A DNA stretch of 64,000 nucleotides from Mesorhizobium sp. (GCF_004963255.1 NZ_SUGA01000010.1:117033-181032); one strand, 5' to 3'; shown: positions 35,475-44,641, counted from the stretch's first letter. Notes: generated by a model from the sequence alone, not told the origin. Translations and numbers: made by a program.

Positions 35475-36068
35475 TCAGGCGGTCAGTATCCCCCGCGTGA
35501 TGTAGCCAACGGCCGCGCGGATCGCCGCCTCGTCCTCGCCGAGCCGTCCGGTCAGCAGATGCCGCCAGGCGTAGGACGCGATCAGATCGGCGACGATCCC
35601 GGCATCGACATCGGCCGCCACCTCGCCCCGCGCCTTGGCGCGCTCGATGATCCGGCCGGTATGGCTGCGGCGTTCCCTCGAATACTCGGCAAGCACGGCC
35701 GCGGCTGCCTCGTCCGACTGTGCCTCCGCGATCAGCGAGCGGTAGATGTTGCCCGAGGGGGTGTCGCGCCAATGGGCGAAGAGATTTTCGAGAAAGCCGG
35801 CCAGGTCGTCCTCGACGTTTCCGGTGTCGGGTGTCTCGACATGCTTCTGCCTCTGGTAGATCTCGATCAGCAGCGCCGCCTTGCTTGGCCACCAGCGATA
35901 GATGGTCGGCTTTCCCGCCCGCGCCCGCCGGGCGACGGCCTCGATCGAGAAGCCGGCATAGCCCGCTTCGCGCAACACGGCCTCGGCCGCCTCGATGATG
36001 GCATCGGCGCTCTCGGGATTGCGTTTCGCGCCGATCGACTTGCGCCCGCGAGCGGCGGCTTCGCCCAT
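35475..36068 (-). CDS. TetR/AcrR family transcriptional regulator
   Basis: The 197-residue protein has an N-terminal TetR helix-turn-helix: [20 protein letters not shown], then [21 protein letters not shown] divergent ligand-binding region follows with a TetR_C-like pattern ([20 protein letters not shown]). It ends with [11 protein letters not shown]. Target genes unknown; it is divergent from argJ with 188 bp between starts, but regulation of argJ is not implied. Confidence 0.9.
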   Translation of the reverse strand: MGEAAARGRKSIGAKRNPESADAIIEAAEAVLREAGYAGFSIEAVARRARAGKPTIYRWWPSKAALLIEIYQRQKHVETPDTGNVEDDLAGFLENLFAHWRDTPSGNIYRSLIAEAQSDEAAAAVLAEYSRERRSHTGRIIERAKARGEVAADVDAGIVADLIASYAWRHLLTGRLGEDEAAIRAAVGYITRGILTA

Positions 36069-36256
36069 TCCAGTCTTCCTTAGCCGGTGAATCTGTCGCC
36101 GATCATATTGGCTTCGCGGGCGAAACGAAACGATCCGTTTCAGACCGCAAGCCCTTCGGCCGAGGCGATCAGGCGTGGCCAGAACGCCCCTTGCGCCGGG
36201 ACGCGCTATCGGGCAAACCGGCCTTCCTTTCGCTTCATTGCCGTTCCGGGGTTCCG

Positions 36257-37498
36257 ATGTCCGCTACGATCTCGCCGCTCGCACCGAAGAAATATCCCAA
36301 GATGCCGGCCATCGAGGGTGTGCGCATCGCGACCGCGGAAGCGGGCATCAAATACCGGAATAGGACCGATCTGCTCGCCATGGTCTTCGATCCGGGCACG
36401 GCTGTCGCGGGCGTGTTCACCAGGTCGAAATGCCCGTCGGCGCCGGTCGACTTCTGCCGCCAGAACCTGCCCGCCGGCAAGGCGCGCGTGCTGGTGGTCA
36501 ATTCCGGCAATGCCAACGCCTTCACCGGCAAGAAGGGCAAGGTCTCGACCGCGCTGACCGGCGAGGCGGCGGCGAAGGCCGCCGGCTGTTCCGAAAGCGA
36601 AGTGTTCCTGGCCTCGACCGGGGTCATCGGCGAGCCGCTCGACACCACCAAATTCAGCCATCTGCTCGCCGGCCTGGTCAAGGACGGCAAGCCGGACCTG
36701 TGGACCGAGGCCGCCAAGGCCATCATGACCACCGACACCTATCCGAAGGTGGCGACGGCGACGGTCAAGCTCGGCGATGCCGACGTCACCATCAACGGCA
36801 TCGCCAAGGGCGCCGGCATGATCGCGCCCGACATGGCGACGATGCTTTCCTTCATCGCCACCGACGCGCCGATCGCCGCGCCCGTGCTGCAGGACCTGCT
36901 GTCGCGCGGCACGGCCAAGACCTTCAACGCGGTTACCGTCGACAGCGACACCTCGACCAGCGACACGCTGCTCATCTTCGCCACCGGCAAGGCCGCCGCG
37001 CGGGGCGCGCCGGCGATCAGCGACGCCAAGGATGCGCGGCTTGGCGCGTTCCGTCGGGCGCTCGGCAAGGTGCTGAAGTCGCTGGCGCTGCAAGTGGTGC
37101 GCGACGGCGAGGGCGCGCGCAAGCAGGTCGAGGTCACCGTCACCGGCGCCAAGTCGGCGCGTTCGGCCAAGCGCATCGCGCTTTCGATCGCCAATTCGCC
37201 GCTGGTCAAGACGGCCGTCGCCGGCGAGGACGCCAATTGGGGCCGCGTCGTCATGGCCGTCGGCAAGGCCGGCGAGCCGGCCGACCGCGACCGGCTGTCG
37301 ATCTGGTTTGGCGACAATCGCCTCGCGCACGAGGGCGAGCGCGATCCGGCCTATTCGGAGGAAGCGACGTCTGCCTACATGAAGCGCGACGACATCCGCA
37401 TCCGCGCCGACATCGGCATCGGCCGCGGCAAGGCGACGGTGTGGACCTGCGACCTCACCAAGGAATATGTCGCCATCAACGGCGACTACCGGAGCTGA
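36257..37498 (+). CDS. argJ: Bifunctional ornithine acetyltransferase/N-acetylglutamate synthase
   Basis: The 413-residue precursor contains the self-cleavage motif [16 protein letters not shown]; cleavage before Thr195 yields the alpha and beta chains and makes Thr195 the nucleophile. [12 protein letters not shown] near the N-terminus and [18 protein letters not shown] are also signature segments. ArgJ recycles the acetyl group in arginine biosynthesis. The stop overlaps the next gene's ATG (TGATG), so the downstream GNAT gene is translationally coupled. Confidence 0.96.
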   Translation: MSATISPLAPKKYPKMPAIEGVRIATAEAGIKYRNRTDLLAMVFDPGTAVAGVFTRSKCPSAPVDFCRQNLPAGKARVLVVNSGNANAFTGKKGKVSTALTGEAAAKAAGCSESEVFLASTGVIGEPLDTTKFSHLLAGLVKDGKPDLWTEAAKAIMTTDTYPKVATATVKLGDADVTINGIAKGAGMIAPDMATMLSFIATDAPIAAPVLQDLLSRGTAKTFNAVTVDSDTSTSDTLLIFATGKAAARGAPAISDAKDARLGAFRRALGKVLKSLALQVVRDGEGARKQVEVTVTGAKSARSAKRIALSIANSPLVKTAVAGEDANWGRVVMAVGKAGEPADRDRLSIWFGDNRLAHEGERDPAYSEEATSAYMKRDDIRIRADIGIGRGKATVWTCDLTKEYVAINGDYRS

Positions 37499-38277
37499 TG
37501 GCGCCGGTGTCCAGGCATCCGGCAAGCGTGCTGGCGGTCGTGCGCCGCTACGAGGCGGCGGGCTTTCGCGCCTGGCCGGCGGCGGCCGTCCATTATGACG
37601 GGACCTGGGTGGTGCGGCTGACCGCCGGGCATCCGGCCAAGCGCCTGAACTCGGTCAATCCGCTCGATCCGGGCGACACGCACGCCATCGAGGAGCGCAT
37701 CGGTCGCGCCGCGCGCCGTTTCGATGCCTATGGCAGGCCGCTGACCTTTCGCATGTCGCCGCTGTCGGGACAGGTGCTGTCCACCCATCTCGACAAGGCC
37801 GGCTGGAACAAGTTCGACGAATCCATGGTGATGCGGCTGCCGCTCAAGGACCTCGAGCTCGGCGCGGCCATGGACCAGATACCGCTCAAGGACATCAGCC
37901 GCTTCATCGGCGCGTCGCTGAGGACCAGCGGCTCGGACGCCTCGCTGCGGCCCGGTCTGTCGGAGGTCATCGGCGCCATTCAGCCCGAAGCTGGGCTGTT
38001 CGCGCTGGAGGACGGCAATGAGCCGCTGGCGACGCTGATCTGCGTCCATGATGGCGACCTCGCCGGCCTGTTCGAGGTCGCCACCGAAAAATCGGCGCGC
38101 AAACAGGGCCATGGCCGCAATCTCATCCTGTCGGCACTGAAATGGGCGCGGCTGCGCGGCGCGCGCGAGGCCTGGCTGCAGGTCGAGGCCGGCAATCTAC
38201 CGGCGCTCTCGCTCTACCGGTCGCTCGGCTTCGAGGAAGTCTACCGCTACCACTATCGACGGCCGCCGGGCGCATGA
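37498..38277 (+). CDS. GNAT family N-acetyltransferase
   Basis: The 259-residue protein has a C-terminal acetyl-CoA-binding GNAT domain (about residues 160-255), including FEVATEKSARKQGHGRNLILSALKWA and ALSLYRSLGFEEVYRYHYRRP. The N-terminal 110 residues are an additional domain. Substrate unknown. It overlaps argJ by 1 nt and mutT by 4 nt, forming a tight argJ-GNAT-mutT operon. Confidence 0.88.
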   Translation: MAPVSRHPASVLAVVRRYEAAGFRAWPAAAVHYDGTWVVRLTAGHPAKRLNSVNPLDPGDTHAIEERIGRAARRFDAYGRPLTFRMSPLSGQVLSTHLDKAGWNKFDESMVMRLPLKDLELGAAMDQIPLKDISRFIGASLRTSGSDASLRPGLSEVIGAIQPEAGLFALEDGNEPLATLICVHDGDLAGLFEVATEKSARKQGHGRNLILSALKWARLRGAREAWLQVEAGNLPALSLYRSLGFEEVYRYHYRRPPGA

Positions 38278-38696
38278 GCGAGGTGAAGCCAGCCGGAAAG
38301 CGCCTGCTGCTGGTCGCCGCCTGCGCGCTGGTTGATGCCGACCGGCGCGTGCTTCTGGCGCAACGCCCGGAGGGCAAGCAGCTTGCCGGCCTGTGGGAGT
38401 TTCCCGGCGGCAAGGTCGAGCCCGGCGAGACGCCTGAGGAGTGCCTGGTCCGCGAGCTGCATGAGGAACTCGGCATCGAGACCGAGATTCCGTGCCTGGC
38501 GCCGCTCACCTTCGCCAGCCATTCCTATGACGATTTCCATCTGCTGATGCCGCTTTATGTCTGCCGCCGCTTTCGCGGGATCGCGCAACCCAGGGAAGGG
38601 CAGGGGCTGAAATGGGTCAGGCCACGGCAGATGCGCGACTACCCGATGCCGCCGGCCGACGCGCCGCTGATCCAGTTCCTGATCGATCTGCTGTAA
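38274..38696 (+). CDS. mutT: MutT (8-oxo-dGTP diphosphatase), Nudix hydrolase
   Basis: The 140-residue protein carries a complete Nudix box, GGKVEPGETPEECLVRELHEEL followed by GI, and the MutT-like WEFPGG. It ends LIQFLIDLL. It hydrolyses oxidised dGTP to protect DNA replication. ATG 38274 overlaps the preceding gene by ATGA. Its C-terminal KWVRPRQMRDYPMPPADAPL matches standard MutT. Confidence 0.93.
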   Translation: MSEVKPAGKRLLLVAACALVDADRRVLLAQRPEGKQLAGLWEFPGGKVEPGETPEECLVRELHEELGIETEIPCLAPLTFASHSYDDFHLLMPLYVCRRFRGIAQPREGQGLKWVRPRQMRDYPMPPADAPLIQFLIDLL

Positions 38697-38851
38697 TTTT
38701 CGCGACCTGCCTTCGCGGCCGTTCACCATTTGCCGAAAGCGTCGTTTTCCGGAACTGCTTTAGCCAGCGTTAATGGAAGATTTATCTCGACGTGAAAAAT
38801 TGCTCGAGGCCGTTTCGCGCGGCAACATCGTTGATGACCGGGAACAACGGC

Positions 38852-39172
38852 ATGAGCCTTGAAAGAGAGTGGGACTCGATCCGGCCTGACCGAGGCTTCC
38901 GCGCGGCGGAGGCCGGCATGGGGATCCTGCGAGTAACGCTTCTCTTCGGCTCGGCCGCCGTGGCGCTGGCGCTGATCGCAACGCCTTTCCTGGACAGCCA
39001 GACGCGATCGCAGGGCGCGCGCGACGGCTTGGCTGCCGGGCTCGACATGACGGCGACCGGATCGATCGGCCATCGCACCAATACATATACGGTGCGCCGC
39101 AGTGTGCTGCAGCCGATGCCCAGTTCAATCTGCGTCATCCGCAATGACGGCAGCCGCAGCGGCGAGTGCTGA
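38852..39172 (+). CDS. Small membrane protein of unknown function
   Basis: From ATG 38852 the protein has 106 residues with one membrane helix (ILRVTLLFGSAAVALALIATPF, about 24-45) and a downstream polar domain (GLDMTATGSIGHRTNTYTVRR, SSICVIRNDGSRSGEC). Upstream ATGs would add basic non-specific residues. It lies just before the Flp pilin gene and may belong to a pilus or envelope function, but no family was recognised. Confidence 0.6.
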   Translation: MSLEREWDSIRPDRGFRAAEAGMGILRVTLLFGSAAVALALIATPFLDSQTRSQGARDGLAAGLDMTATGSIGHRTNTYTVRRSVLQPMPSSICVIRNDGSRSGEC

Positions 39173-39283
39173 CGTGGTTAATGATTTTTTGGGACAGCGG
39201 CATTTCACTCGCTGTTAAGCTTTCGCCGTTAACCTTTCTTAACGGGTAGGACCTTAGAATTTCTGCATAAGGGATGGATGGCC

Positions 39284-39463
39284 ATGAAAAACCTGCTGCA
39301 GCAATTCGTAAGGGATGAGACGGGCGCCACGGCCATCGAATATGGCCTGATCGCTGCCGTGCTCTCGCTTACAATCATCGGCGGCGTGGGCAGGGCGGCG
39401 GATGCGATCCAATGGCTGTTCAGCGACAACAACAGCAGGCTGGTCCAGGCCTTCTCCCACTGA
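39284..39463 (+). CDS. Flp/Fap family type IVb pilin
   Basis: The 59-residue pre-pilin reads MKNLLQQFVRDETGATAIEY then GLIAAVLSLTIIGG, the hallmark of Flp pilins with prepilin-peptidase cleavage after Gly and a following hydrophobic helix starting ATAIEY. ATG 39284 is 9 nt after AGGGA; ATG 39278 is too close to it. No tad/cpa assembly genes are in the window, so export depends on a system elsewhere. Confidence 0.9.
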   Translation: MKNLLQQFVRDETGATAIEYGLIAAVLSLTIIGGVGRAADAIQWLFSDNNSRLVQAFSH

Positions 39464-39492
39464 CGAAACCGATCGGGCAATCAGAGACGCAG

Positions 39493-40365
39493 TCAACTCT
39501 TTGGCGGATTCTCCAGGATCGCCTTCAGCGATACCTTGGCTGATCCAGGCTTGAGCGGCTTTTGCTGCGAGGCGTCGGGCGCCCAGCCGGACATCCAGAC
39601 AACCGGAAAGCTTGCGCGGATGCGGCCGTCCGGGTCGGAGAACCGTTCGGCATAGCTTTCGGCCGCGCGGGCGAACAAACGCCTGCTGCCGGGTCGCCGG
39701 CTGCGGTCGATGAGTGGGCTGGTTTCGCCCATGGCGCGCAGATCGGCAGCGAGATCGAACAGCGTGTCGTAGCGTACTGCGACTGCTTCGACATCGGCGA
39801 CAGGCAATGCCAGGCCGGCGCGCTGCAACAGCCCGCCCGCATCGCGCACGTCGGTGAAGGGAAGGATGCGCGGGCTCGCGCCGCCGTAAAGCTCCGTCTC
39901 GGCCGTCAACATGCTTTCGCGCAACTCGGCCAGCGTACCCGCGCCGGCAAGAGCGCCAAGGAAAAGCCCGTCCGGTTTCAGCGCTCGGCGGATTTGCGCC
40001 AGCACGCCTGGAATGTCGTTCATCGCGTGCAGCGAGAGCAGCGAGACGACAAGGTCGAGGCTGCCGTCCTCGAACGGCACGGTCTCCGGCGGCGCTACCA
40101 GGCCCGGGCCGCCGGCGAGAAGCGCTTCGTCCATCTCGACACGCACGATCTCGCCGACCTTGCCGCTGGCGGCGAGCACGTCGGCCGCCGCCGACGTCTG
40201 GCAGAACAGCGCGGCTGCCTTGCCGAAGCGGCGCTCGACGGCACCCAGCCGGTCGGCAAGGTCTTCGGCCGCTCGCCGCATCAGGAAATCGGCACCCTCG
40301 ACGGGGCGGGCGAGGGCCCGGCGCTTGTGCGCGAGCCAGAGCTCAGTGTCGATCAAAGGCTGCAA
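39493..40365 (-). CDS. SAM-dependent methyltransferase, NDUFAF5-like
   Basis: The 290-residue protein has a class I methyltransferase fold with acidic motif VRVEMDEALL and post-motif VSLLSLHAMNDIPGVLAQIRRALKPDGLFLG. It resembles the alphaproteobacterial homologues of human NDUFAF5, which hydroxylates/handles a complex I subunit. Start is TTG 40365, supported by AGGAAG 7 nt upstream. Reaction in bacteria unproven. Divergent from comF. Confidence 0.8.
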   Translation of the reverse strand: MQPLIDTELWLAHKRRALARPVEGADFLMRRAAEDLADRLGAVERRFGKAAALFCQTSAAADVLAASGKVGEIVRVEMDEALLAGGPGLVAPPETVPFEDGSLDLVVSLLSLHAMNDIPGVLAQIRRALKPDGLFLGALAGAGTLAELRESMLTAETELYGGASPRILPFTDVRDAGGLLQRAGLALPVADVEAVAVRYDTLFDLAADLRAMGETSPLIDRSRRPGSRRLFARAAESYAERFSDPDGRIRASFPVVWMSGWAPDASQQKPLKPGSAKVSLKAILENPPKS

Positions 40366-40406
40366 TCAAAAGCTTCCTGTTGTCCGCGCCCGCCGGAGTG
40401 GTGTTA

Positions 40407-41231
40407 ATGTGGCGAGGGGTTTCCTTTCACGTGGCCGATCCGGTGCACAAGATCAAGACCAGCGCGGTTCAGGACATGACGCGGCAGGCACTGGCCTGGC
40501 CGGCGCGTCTGTTGTTTCCGCCGGTTTGCGCCGGCTGCCGTCGCCATGTGTCGCAGCCCGGCGTTTTGTGCGGCGCCTGCTGGCCGAAGCTCAGGCTGCT
40601 GGAGAAGCCCTGGTGCCCGGTGATGGGCACGCCCTTCACCCACGACATGGGCGAGGGGTTTCTGTCGGCGGAAGCGATCGCCGATCCGCCGCCCTTCGAG
40701 CGGGCGCGGGCCGCTGTCATCTATTCGGGCGTCGCCCGGCAGATGGTCCAGGGGCTGAAATACCAGGACCGGACGGACCTGGCGCCCTGGATGGCGAACT
40801 GGATGGTCCGCGCCGGCGCGGAGCTGATTGCCGAGGCCGACCTGGTCGTGCCGGTTCCGTTGCACTGGCGGCGCTTCTTCCGGCGCCAGTTCAACCAGTC
40901 TGCGGAGCTTGGACGCGCCGTTGCAAAGCTCAGCGGGCTGCCATTCTCGCCATCCGCGGTCAAACGCGTGAAGCTGACACGCCAGCAGGTCGGTCTCGAA
41001 CGGCACGAGCGCGAGGAGAATGTGCGCGCCGCCTTCCGCGTTCCACCGGACGCCGAGATCCAAATCTCGGGCCGCCGGGTGCTGGTCGTCGACGATGTCT
41101 ACACCACCGGCGCCACGGTGAGGGCGGTCGCCAAGTCACTGAAGCGGGGCGGCGCCGGGGCGGTCGACGTGCTGACGTTCGCCCGAGTCCTGCCGGGGGA
41201 CTTTCGGGCCGATGAGTCCGCGACTATATAG
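40407..41231 (+). CDS. ComF family phosphoribosyltransferase-like protein
   Basis: The protein (274 residues from ATG 40407; TTG 40380 and ATG 40476 are alternatives) has a four-Cys zinc site (CAGCRR, CGACW) and the PRTase loop VLVVDDVYTTGATVRA near the C-terminus. In naturally competent bacteria ComF helps DNA uptake; in most alphaproteobacteria its role is unknown. QVGLERHEREENVRAAF is a typical ComF segment. Confidence 0.9.
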   Translation: MWRGVSFHVADPVHKIKTSAVQDMTRQALAWPARLLFPPVCAGCRRHVSQPGVLCGACWPKLRLLEKPWCPVMGTPFTHDMGEGFLSAEAIADPPPFERARAAVIYSGVARQMVQGLKYQDRTDLAPWMANWMVRAGAELIAEADLVVPVPLHWRRFFRRQFNQSAELGRAVAKLSGLPFSPSAVKRVKLTRQQVGLERHEREENVRAAFRVPPDAEIQISGRRVLVVDDVYTTGATVRAVAKSLKRGGAGAVDVLTFARVLPGDFRADESATI

Positions 41232-41306
41232 AAACCCAAACGTTGTTTTGGTGCAGGTCGCTTTCATACAACCATTGGGCGACATGCACTGGCAGGATAG
41301 TGACCC

Positions 41307-41570
41307 ATGGCCGATGTGACGATCTATACAAGGATGATGTGCGGCTACTGCAGCGCCGCCAAGCGGTTGCTCGACCGCAAGGGCGTGGCCTATACCGAGC
41401 ACGATGCCTCGTTCTCGCCGGAACTGCGCCAGGAAATGATTTCCAAGGCGCATGGGCGAACCACCTTTCCGCAGATTTTCATCGGCGACACGCATGTCGG
41501 CGGCTGCGACGATCTCCATGATCTGGAGTCGCAGGGCCGGTTGGATGTGATGCTCGCCAACGGGAGATGA
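41307..41570 (+). CDS. grxC: Glutaredoxin 3
   Basis: The 87-residue protein is a dithiol glutaredoxin with active site CGYC (YTRMMCGYCSAAKRLL), the cis-Pro TTFPQIFIG and GGCDDLHDLE. It reduces glutathione-mixed disulfides and ribonucleotide reductase. First gene of the grxC-nitrilase-DUF1178 operon; the next ATG overlaps or follows its stop within 3 bp. Confidence 0.95.
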   Translation: MADVTIYTRMMCGYCSAAKRLLDRKGVAYTEHDASFSPELRQEMISKAHGRTTFPQIFIGDTHVGGCDDLHDLESQGRLDVMLANGR

Positions 41571-41572
41571 TC

Positions 41573-42439
41573 ATGGGTATTTTCAAGGCCGCCGCCGTGC
41601 AGATGCGTTCGGGCACGAGCCCCGAACGCAACGCCGCCGACATGGAAATTCTGGTCCGCCAGGCCGCCGGCCAAGGCGCCACCTATGTCCAGACGCCGGA
41701 AATGACGGGCGCGCTGGTGCGCGACAAGGAAGCCGGCGCGGCCGCCTTCACCACCGAGGACAAGGACATTGTCGTCGCCACCGCGCGCAGGCTGGCGAAG
41801 GATCTCGGCATCCACCTGCATATCGGCTCGACGGCGATCCGCCGCGCCGACGGCAAGCTCGCCAACCGCGCCTTCCTGTTTTCGCCCGACGGCACGCTGA
41901 TTGCCGGCTACGACAAGATCCACATGTTCGATGTCGACCTCGACAATGGCGAGAGCTGGCGCGAATCCGCATCCTACGAGCCGGGAACGGAAGCGGTCGT
42001 GACCGACATCAAAGGGACGAAGCTGGGCTTTGCCGTCTGCTACGACCTGCGCTTTCCGCAGTTGTTCCGCGCCGAGGCGATGGCCGGGGCGGAGGTGCTG
42101 ACGGTGCCCGCCGCCTTCACGCGTCAGACCGGCGAGGCGCATTGGCATGTGCTGCTGCGCGCCCGCGCCATCGAGAACGGCGCCTATGTCATCGCCGCAG
42201 CGCAGGGCGGCCTGCATGAGGACGGCCGCGAGACCTATGGCCATTCGCTGATCGTCGATCCGTGGGGGCGCGTCATCGCCGAGGCCGCGCATAACGAGCC
42301 GGGCGTGATCCTTGCCGAGATCGATCCGGCGCAGTCGCTTGCAGCGCGCCGCAAGATCCCCAATCTCAGGAATGCGCGGGATTTCACCGTCACTGCCGGT
42401 GCAGGCGAAACGCCGCGTCTCAGGGGTGCTGCGTCTTGA
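41573..42439 (+). CDS. Carbon-nitrogen hydrolase, Nit1/Nit2-like
   Basis: The 288-residue protein has the nitrilase-superfamily triad: Glu in TPEMTG, Lys in YDKIHMFD and Cys in VCYDLRFP, with the second Glu in TGEAHWHVLLRARAIENGAY. Close relatives are deaminated-glutathione amidases. Location beside glutaredoxin supports a glutathione-repair role. ATG 41573 is favoured by GGGAG at 41562-41566; ATG 41567 is too near that site. Confidence 0.88.
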   Translation: MGIFKAAAVQMRSGTSPERNAADMEILVRQAAGQGATYVQTPEMTGALVRDKEAGAAAFTTEDKDIVVATARRLAKDLGIHLHIGSTAIRRADGKLANRAFLFSPDGTLIAGYDKIHMFDVDLDNGESWRESASYEPGTEAVVTDIKGTKLGFAVCYDLRFPQLFRAEAMAGAEVLTVPAAFTRQTGEAHWHVLLRARAIENGAYVIAAAQGGLHEDGRETYGHSLIVDPWGRVIAEAAHNEPGVILAEIDPAQSLAARRKIPNLRNARDFTVTAGAGETPRLRGAAS

Positions 42440-42861
42440 TCCGCTTTTCCCTGATCTGCGAGCACGAGCATGAATTCGAAGCCTGGTTTCGCAGCAATGA
42501 CGACTTCGACACCCAGAAGAAGCGCGGCTTCGTCGATTGCCCGGCCTGCGGCTCGCGCAAGATAGAGAAGGCGCTGATGGCGCCGGCCGTTTCGACCTCG
42601 CGCAGGCAGGAGAAGGTCGCTCTAGCGATGGGCGAGGCGCAGAAGCAGGCGCTGGCGCAGTTGAAGGCGCTGGCCGAGAAGGTGCGCGAGAATGCCGACT
42701 ATGTCGGCGACAAATTCGCCGAGGAAGCGCGCAAGATCCACTTCGGCGAGACCGATCCGCGCGGCATCTATGGCGAGGCGACGCCGGAAGAGGCGCAAAG
42801 CCTGATCGAGGACGGCGTCGAGTTCATGCCGATACCCAGCTTTCCGGACGACCGGAACTGA
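42436..42861 (+). CDS. DUF1178 family protein
   Basis: The 141-residue protein begins MIRFSLICEHEHEFEAWFRS (initiated at TTG 42436) and has a zinc-ribbon-like pair DCPACGSRKIEKALMAPAVST. This matches DUF1178, a small alphaproteobacterial and betaproteobacterial family of unknown role. The start overlaps the nitrilase stop by 4 nt, so it is in the grxC operon. Confidence 0.85.
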   Translation: MIRFSLICEHEHEFEAWFRSNDDFDTQKKRGFVDCPACGSRKIEKALMAPAVSTSRRQEKVALAMGEAQKQALAQLKALAEKVRENADYVGDKFAEEARKIHFGETDPRGIYGEATPEEAQSLIEDGVEFMPIPSFPDDRN

Positions 42862-43002
42862 GGTGTGTCGATATTCAGGTGAGGCCGGCCTGCGAATGGC
42901 GGCTTCCTGCGCGTCCGGTGCTCACGTACTTTAAGTACGCTCCGCTCCGGTTCTCGGAAACCACCATTCTCGACTCGGTCTGACCTGAATCTCAACACAC
43001 CT
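42861..43002. repeat. Long imperfect palindrome with conserved 42-bp core, copy 2
   Basis: Core 42915-42956 (centre CGTACT TTA AGTACG) differs from copy 1 at one base. Arms AGGTGTGTCGATATTCAGGT and ACCTGAATCTCAACACACCT pair with each other and continue inward, but do not resemble copy 1. It starts at the DUF1178 stop and precedes the stop of the convergent marR gene at 43035. Confidence 0.85.
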
Positions 43003-43034
43003 TGGTGGAAGTTCACGAAGGTGGAAATCAAGGT

Positions 43035-43532
43035 CTAAGCAGCGGTTTGGCCTAGGGTTCCGATCAGTTTTTCCAGCAGTTTCGCCAGCATTTCCCGGTC
43101 CTCTTGCGTCAGGCCGGCAAGGATTTCGTGCTCGTTGGCGACATGGGCGGCGAGTGCGGTGTCGGTCAGGTCCCGGCCTTTCGCGGTGAGCTGCACGACA
43201 ACGCCGCGCCGATCGCTCGGGTGCGGCGCGCGTTGGATCAGACCGGCCTTTTCCAGGCGGTCGAGGCGGGCGGTCATGGCGCCTGACGTCACCATCGTCG
43301 CCTCGTAAAGCTCAGTCGGCGTCAGCGCGTAGGGTGAGCCCGACCGGCGCAGTGTCGCCAGCACATCGAATTCGCCGGACTGCAGTCCGAAACGGGCGAA
43401 GACCGGGGCGAGCCGGTCGCGCGCGATAAGCGCCGAGGCCTCGTTCAGGCGCCCGATGACGCCCATCGGCGACACGTCAAGATCCGGTCGCTCCCGCCGC
43501 CACTGTTCCATAGCCCTGCCCGCCCGATCCAT
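43035..43532 (-). CDS. MarR family transcriptional regulator
   Basis: The 165-residue protein (from ATG 43532) has a winged helix: SGEFDVLATLRRSGSPYALT, PTELYEATMVTSGAMTARLDRLEKAGLIQR and PSDRRGVVVQLTAKG. The wing DRR and ALTPTELY features are typical of MarR. It is divergent from an EamA exporter gene and a palindrome overlaps the promoter, so it likely represses that exporter until a ligand binds. Confidence 0.9.
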   Translation of the reverse strand: MDRAGRAMEQWRRERPDLDVSPMGVIGRLNEASALIARDRLAPVFARFGLQSGEFDVLATLRRSGSPYALTPTELYEATMVTSGAMTARLDRLEKAGLIQRAPHPSDRRGVVVQLTAKGRDLTDTALAAHVANEHEILAGLTQEDREMLAKLLEKLIGTLGQTAA

Positions 43533-43542
43533 ATCGCTCACC

Positions 43543-43572
43543 GCAAAGTATCTTGACGTAAAGAATCTTTGC
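43543..43572. promoter_or_regulatory. MarR-type operator palindrome
   Basis: GCAAAGTATCTT, six bases, AAGAATCTTTGC is an inverted repeat with 2 mismatches of 12. It lies in the divergent region of marR and eamA and includes the exporter's -35. Confidence 0.65.
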
Positions 43573-43580
43573 GCTATCTT
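43553..43580 (+). promoter_or_regulatory. Promoter of the EamA exporter gene
   Basis: TTGACG (43553-43558), 16-nt spacer, TATCTT (43575-43580), 51 bp upstream of ATG 43632; overlaps the palindrome. Confidence 0.65.
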
Positions 43581-43631
43581 ATCGCATGAGGAACCGCCCG
43601 CCAAGCGGTCACGCAGCGACAGGACAGCCCG

Positions 43632-44564
43632 ATGAAATTTCTCTGGGATTCAGCTATCGGCCTTCTGGTCGTGACCGGCGGCCTGCTCGGCATGACGCTG
43701 CCCTTCGGCAAGCTCGCCACCGCCGCCGGCGCGCCGGCCATGGTCTGGGCTTTCATTATCTCGTTCGGCGCCGGCGGGGTGCTGTGGCTTGCGCTTCTGC
43801 TGCGCGGCGAGCGCATCCGGCTGACGCCGCACAAGCTGCGCTATTTCTTCGTCACCGCGGCGATTTCCTATGCCATCCCCAATCTTTTGATGTTCTCCGC
43901 CATCCCGCATCTCGGCGCCGGCTACACCGGCATCATGTTCACGCTGTCGCCGGTGATCACGCTGGTGTTCTCGATCCTGCTCGGCGTCAGGCGTCCGAAC
44001 CTGCTTGGCGTCATCGGCATCGCCGTCGGCTTCGTCGGCGCGGTGATGGTGGCGCTCACGCGCGGCGAGGCCGGCCAGGCGGCGGATTATTTCTGGGTGG
44101 CGATCGGGCTGCTCATCCCGGTCAGCCTCGCTGCTGGCAACATCTACCGCACCGTCGACTGGCCGGAGGGCACCGGCCCGATCGAGCTCGCCGTCGGCAG
44201 CCACCTGGCCTCGGCCACGCTGCTCCTCGCCGGCATTTTGACGCTTTTGGGCTGGCAGGCCTTCGCATCGCTCGGCGAAGTTCCGCTGGTGATCGTCGGA
44301 CAGGTCGCCTCGGCCTCGGCGATGTTCGTCTTCTTCTTCCGGCTGCAGGCGGTCGGCGGCCCGGTCTATCTCAGCCAGATCGGCTATGTGGCGGCGGCCG
44401 TCGGCCTGTTCGCCGGAACGATCCTTCTTGGCGAGCACTACCAGCTTCTGACCTGGCTGGGTGCGGCCATCATCACCACCGGCGTGTTCATCACCACCAA
44501 GGCGCAAAGCCAGGTCGGCGCGCCTGCGCCGGTTCGGATCGAGCCGGCATCGTCCCGCAGCTAA
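43632..44564 (+). CDS. EamA/DMT family transporter
   Basis: The 310-residue protein has ten hydrophobic helices and two EamA repeats; LLGMTLPFGKLATAAGAPAM and AGYTGIMFTLSPVITLVFSILLG in the first half, and YVAAAVGLFAGTILLGEHYQ in the second. It is likely an exporter of metabolites or drugs. Divergent from the MarR gene and probably controlled by it. Substrate unknown. A Pro/Ala-rich tail follows the last helix. Confidence 0.88.
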   Translation: MKFLWDSAIGLLVVTGGLLGMTLPFGKLATAAGAPAMVWAFIISFGAGGVLWLALLLRGERIRLTPHKLRYFFVTAAISYAIPNLLMFSAIPHLGAGYTGIMFTLSPVITLVFSILLGVRRPNLLGVIGIAVGFVGAVMVALTRGEAGQAADYFWVAIGLLIPVSLAAGNIYRTVDWPEGTGPIELAVGSHLASATLLLAGILTLLGWQAFASLGEVPLVIVGQVASASAMFVFFFRLQAVGGPVYLSQIGYVAAAVGLFAGTILLGEHYQLLTWLGAAIITTGVFITTKAQSQVGAPAPVRIEPASSRS

Positions 44565-44641
44565 TCCTCTTTGCCGCTAGCGGATTCCGGCGCGGATGGC
44601 GGCGACGATGGGTGGCGCCGCCTTGGCTCGCTGTCCCAGTC

